Shown piece after piece: positions 8,300-8,715 of a stretch of DNA of 8,715 nt. Source of the DNA: Acidobacteria bacterium UBA2999 (lineage in GTDB: Bacteria > Acidobacteriota > Vicinamibacteria > Vicinamibacterales > UBA2999); the NCBI GenBank assembly GCA_002346475.1, contig DDZV01000008.1, positions 1 to 8,715 on the forward strand. The letters run 5' to 3'. How positions within the stretch are numbered: the stretch's first letter is position 1; each line of letters starts with the position of its first letter. The notes beneath the pieces were generated by a model. The model did not search any database. It was not told where the DNA came from and saw only the letters and a program-made list of their open reading frames with translations. The position numbers and the translations under genes are program-made.

Positions 8300-8409
8300 T
8301 ATTATTCCCCTTTGCAATGTTCATTTATAATCGAATTACTCAGTCGTTTATCGTATTAAATACTAATTATTTCATCATATTAATAACGATTTAAAATAAT
8401 CAGACGTAA
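8300..8409 (-). promoter_or_regulatory. AT-rich leader and probable promoter of the four-gene leftward operon
   Basis: This spacer separates the small regulator gene from the ATPase gene. A hand count of 8341-8400 gives 11 G+C of 60, far below its surroundings. On the - strand there are two candidate -10 boxes: TATAAA (8329-8324), which would put the transcript start close to the ribosome binding site, and TATGAT (8379-8374), with a weak -35 CTGATT 18 nt upstream. Neither has a strong -35, so the exact promoter is uncertain. GTATT-A-AATAC (8353-8363) is a small dyad that could be a protein site or chance. Such AT-rich DNA is also the kind bound by H-NS-type silencers, which is inference. Confidence 0.45.
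8307..8313 (-). promoter_or_regulatory. Ribosome binding site that decides the ietA-like start
   Basis: AAAGGGG on the - strand, followed by AATAATA and then GTG at 8299-8297. The 7-nt spacing is ideal and favours GTG over the upstream in-frame TTG at 8317. Confidence 0.75.
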
Positions 8410-8589
8410 CTACTTAGTATTATCTGAGGCTATGATGGTGCTTAGCCCATTCGATTTTGCATAATCCAAAATTAGTATTTCTATCATAGACGCTTGAGAG
8501 CGATGTTCTTTTTCCGCTGCTGCTTTTAGCAACAGCTTGATTTCTTTAGATGTTCGTATTGACAAAGTCTCTTCTTTGGAACGCGACAC
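8410..8589 (-). CDS. Small ribbon-helix-helix DNA-binding protein (regulator or orphan antitoxin)
   Basis: This 59-residue protein shows a ribbon-helix-helix pattern: a short strand at about 7-13 (ETLSIRT), a first helix at about 14-27 (KEIKLLLKAAAEK) and a second helix at about 31-46 (SQASMIEILILDYAKS), followed by a short tail. The frame is open to an ATG at 8676, but GTG at 8589 is preferred: GGAG (8600-8597) lies 7 nt upstream, the residues before it look non-conserved, and a longer start would place the palindrome at 8615-8646 inside the coding region. Proteins of this type bind palindromic operators as dimers, often their own promoter, and many are antitoxins; no toxin gene is seen next to it. 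It points the same way as the ietA-like gene 110 nt downstream, so it may regulate the defence genes or belong to the backbone to the right. The exact family (CopG, Arc or DUF1778-like) is not clear to me. Confidence 0.7.
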   Translation of the reverse strand: MSRSKEETLSIRTSKEIKLLLKAAAEKEHRSQASMIEILILDYAKSNGLSTIIASDNTK

Positions 8590-8614
8590 TGTGCTTCTCC
8601 ATGATAAATAAGCA

Positions 8615-8646
8615 ATACAATGTACTGCATTATGCGTACATTGTAT
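8615..8646. promoter_or_regulatory. Near-perfect 32-bp palindrome, probable operator of the RHH regulator
   Basis: ATACAATGTAC (8615-8625) and GTACATTGTAT (8636-8646) are perfect inverted 11-mers. Between them GCAT (8627-8630) and ATGC (8632-8635) extend the symmetry with a one-base shift. Each arm also holds a smaller dyad, TACA-n-TGTA, giving four half-sites. It lies 26 nt upstream of the GTG of the RHH gene and covers a candidate -10 for that gene (CATAAT on the - strand, 8634-8629) and part of a candidate + strand -10 (TATACT, 8644-8649). This is the expected place for an autoregulatory, possibly divergent, operator. Confidence 0.7.
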
Positions 8647-8674
8647 ACTGTTTATTGAACTCATTACCGATAGC

Positions 8675-8715
8675 ATGGATAGCGATATAGTGCCCCTTCG
8701 AGAGGGGCTGGTTGA
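8675..8715 (+). CDS. Possible start of a + strand gene running off the right edge
   Basis: An open frame starts at ATG 8675 and reads MDSDIVPLREGLV to the window end without a stop; the same frame is also open upstream of it for at least ten codons. A candidate -10 (TATACT, 8644-8649) lies 25 nt upstream of the ATG, inside the operator region, but its -35 is poor and there is no clear Shine-Dalgarno sequence. If real, it would be transcribed divergently from the RHH gene and share its operator. Only 13 complete codons are visible, so no function can be given. Confidence 0.3.
   Translation, partial: MDSDIVPLREGLV

Noticed and set aside
7328..8317. TTG at 8317 as the start of the ATPase gene.
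   Set aside because: A strong Shine-Dalgarno sequence (AAAGGGG) lies between this TTG and the GTG at 8299 at ideal distance from the GTG, and the protein read from GTG begins like related ATPases.
8590..8676. Extension of the RHH protein to the ATG at 8676.
   Set aside because: The extra 29 residues show no RHH character, the palindrome would be coding, and GGAG is well placed for the GTG at 8589.
8692..8708. GCCCCT and AGGGGC form a short hairpin at the right edge that could be a terminator.
   Set aside because: No T tract follows on either strand within the window, and the bases fit an open reading frame starting at 8675.

Overview
The window looks like an accessory insertion next to the conjugation genes of a gammaproteobacterial conjugative element. 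The left end carries the 3' part of a traN-like mating-pair stabilisation gene on the + strand (cysteine-rich, F-type, nearest in my recollection to SXT/R391 ICE or IncA/C plasmid TraN). In SXT/R391 ICEs the region immediately after traN is a known variable insertion hotspot (HS4). That placement is inference from family knowledge; the host species and whether this is an ICE or a plasmid cannot be told from this window.

Layout: traN 3' end (2-1117, +). A short convergent intergenic region with a perfect 10-bp inverted repeat (1131-1160). Then four large genes, all on the - strand and read right to left: a small AAA+ ATPase (ietA-like, 8299-7328), a subtilisin-family serine protease (ietS-like, 7313-4935), an OLD-family ATPase/TOPRIM nuclease (gajA-like, 4857-2932) and a UvrD/Rep-like helicase (gajB-like, 2935-1259). 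To their right lie a very AT-rich spacer, a small ribbon-helix-helix regulator (8589-8410, -), a long near-perfect palindrome just upstream of it (8615-8646), and at the edge a possible + strand gene start.

The four large genes read as two adjacent two-gene anti-phage modules: IetAS (AAA ATPase plus subtilase) and a Gabija-type pair (class 2 OLD nuclease plus UvrD-like helicase). Within each pair spacing is very tight (14 nt; a 4-nt GTGA overlap), while the pairs are 77 nt apart with a Shine-Dalgarno sequence for the second. Leftward co-transcription of all four is possible. Base composition differs between parts: hand counts of 60-base samples gave about 62% G+C in traN, 50% in the gajA-like gene, 42-43% in ietA/ietS and 18% in the spacer at 8341-8400, which fits assembly from pieces of different origin.

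Both systems resemble described families, so the combination, the location and the regulator/palindrome unit are the parts most worth checking. No tRNA, rRNA, CRISPR array, transposase or integrase was seen.
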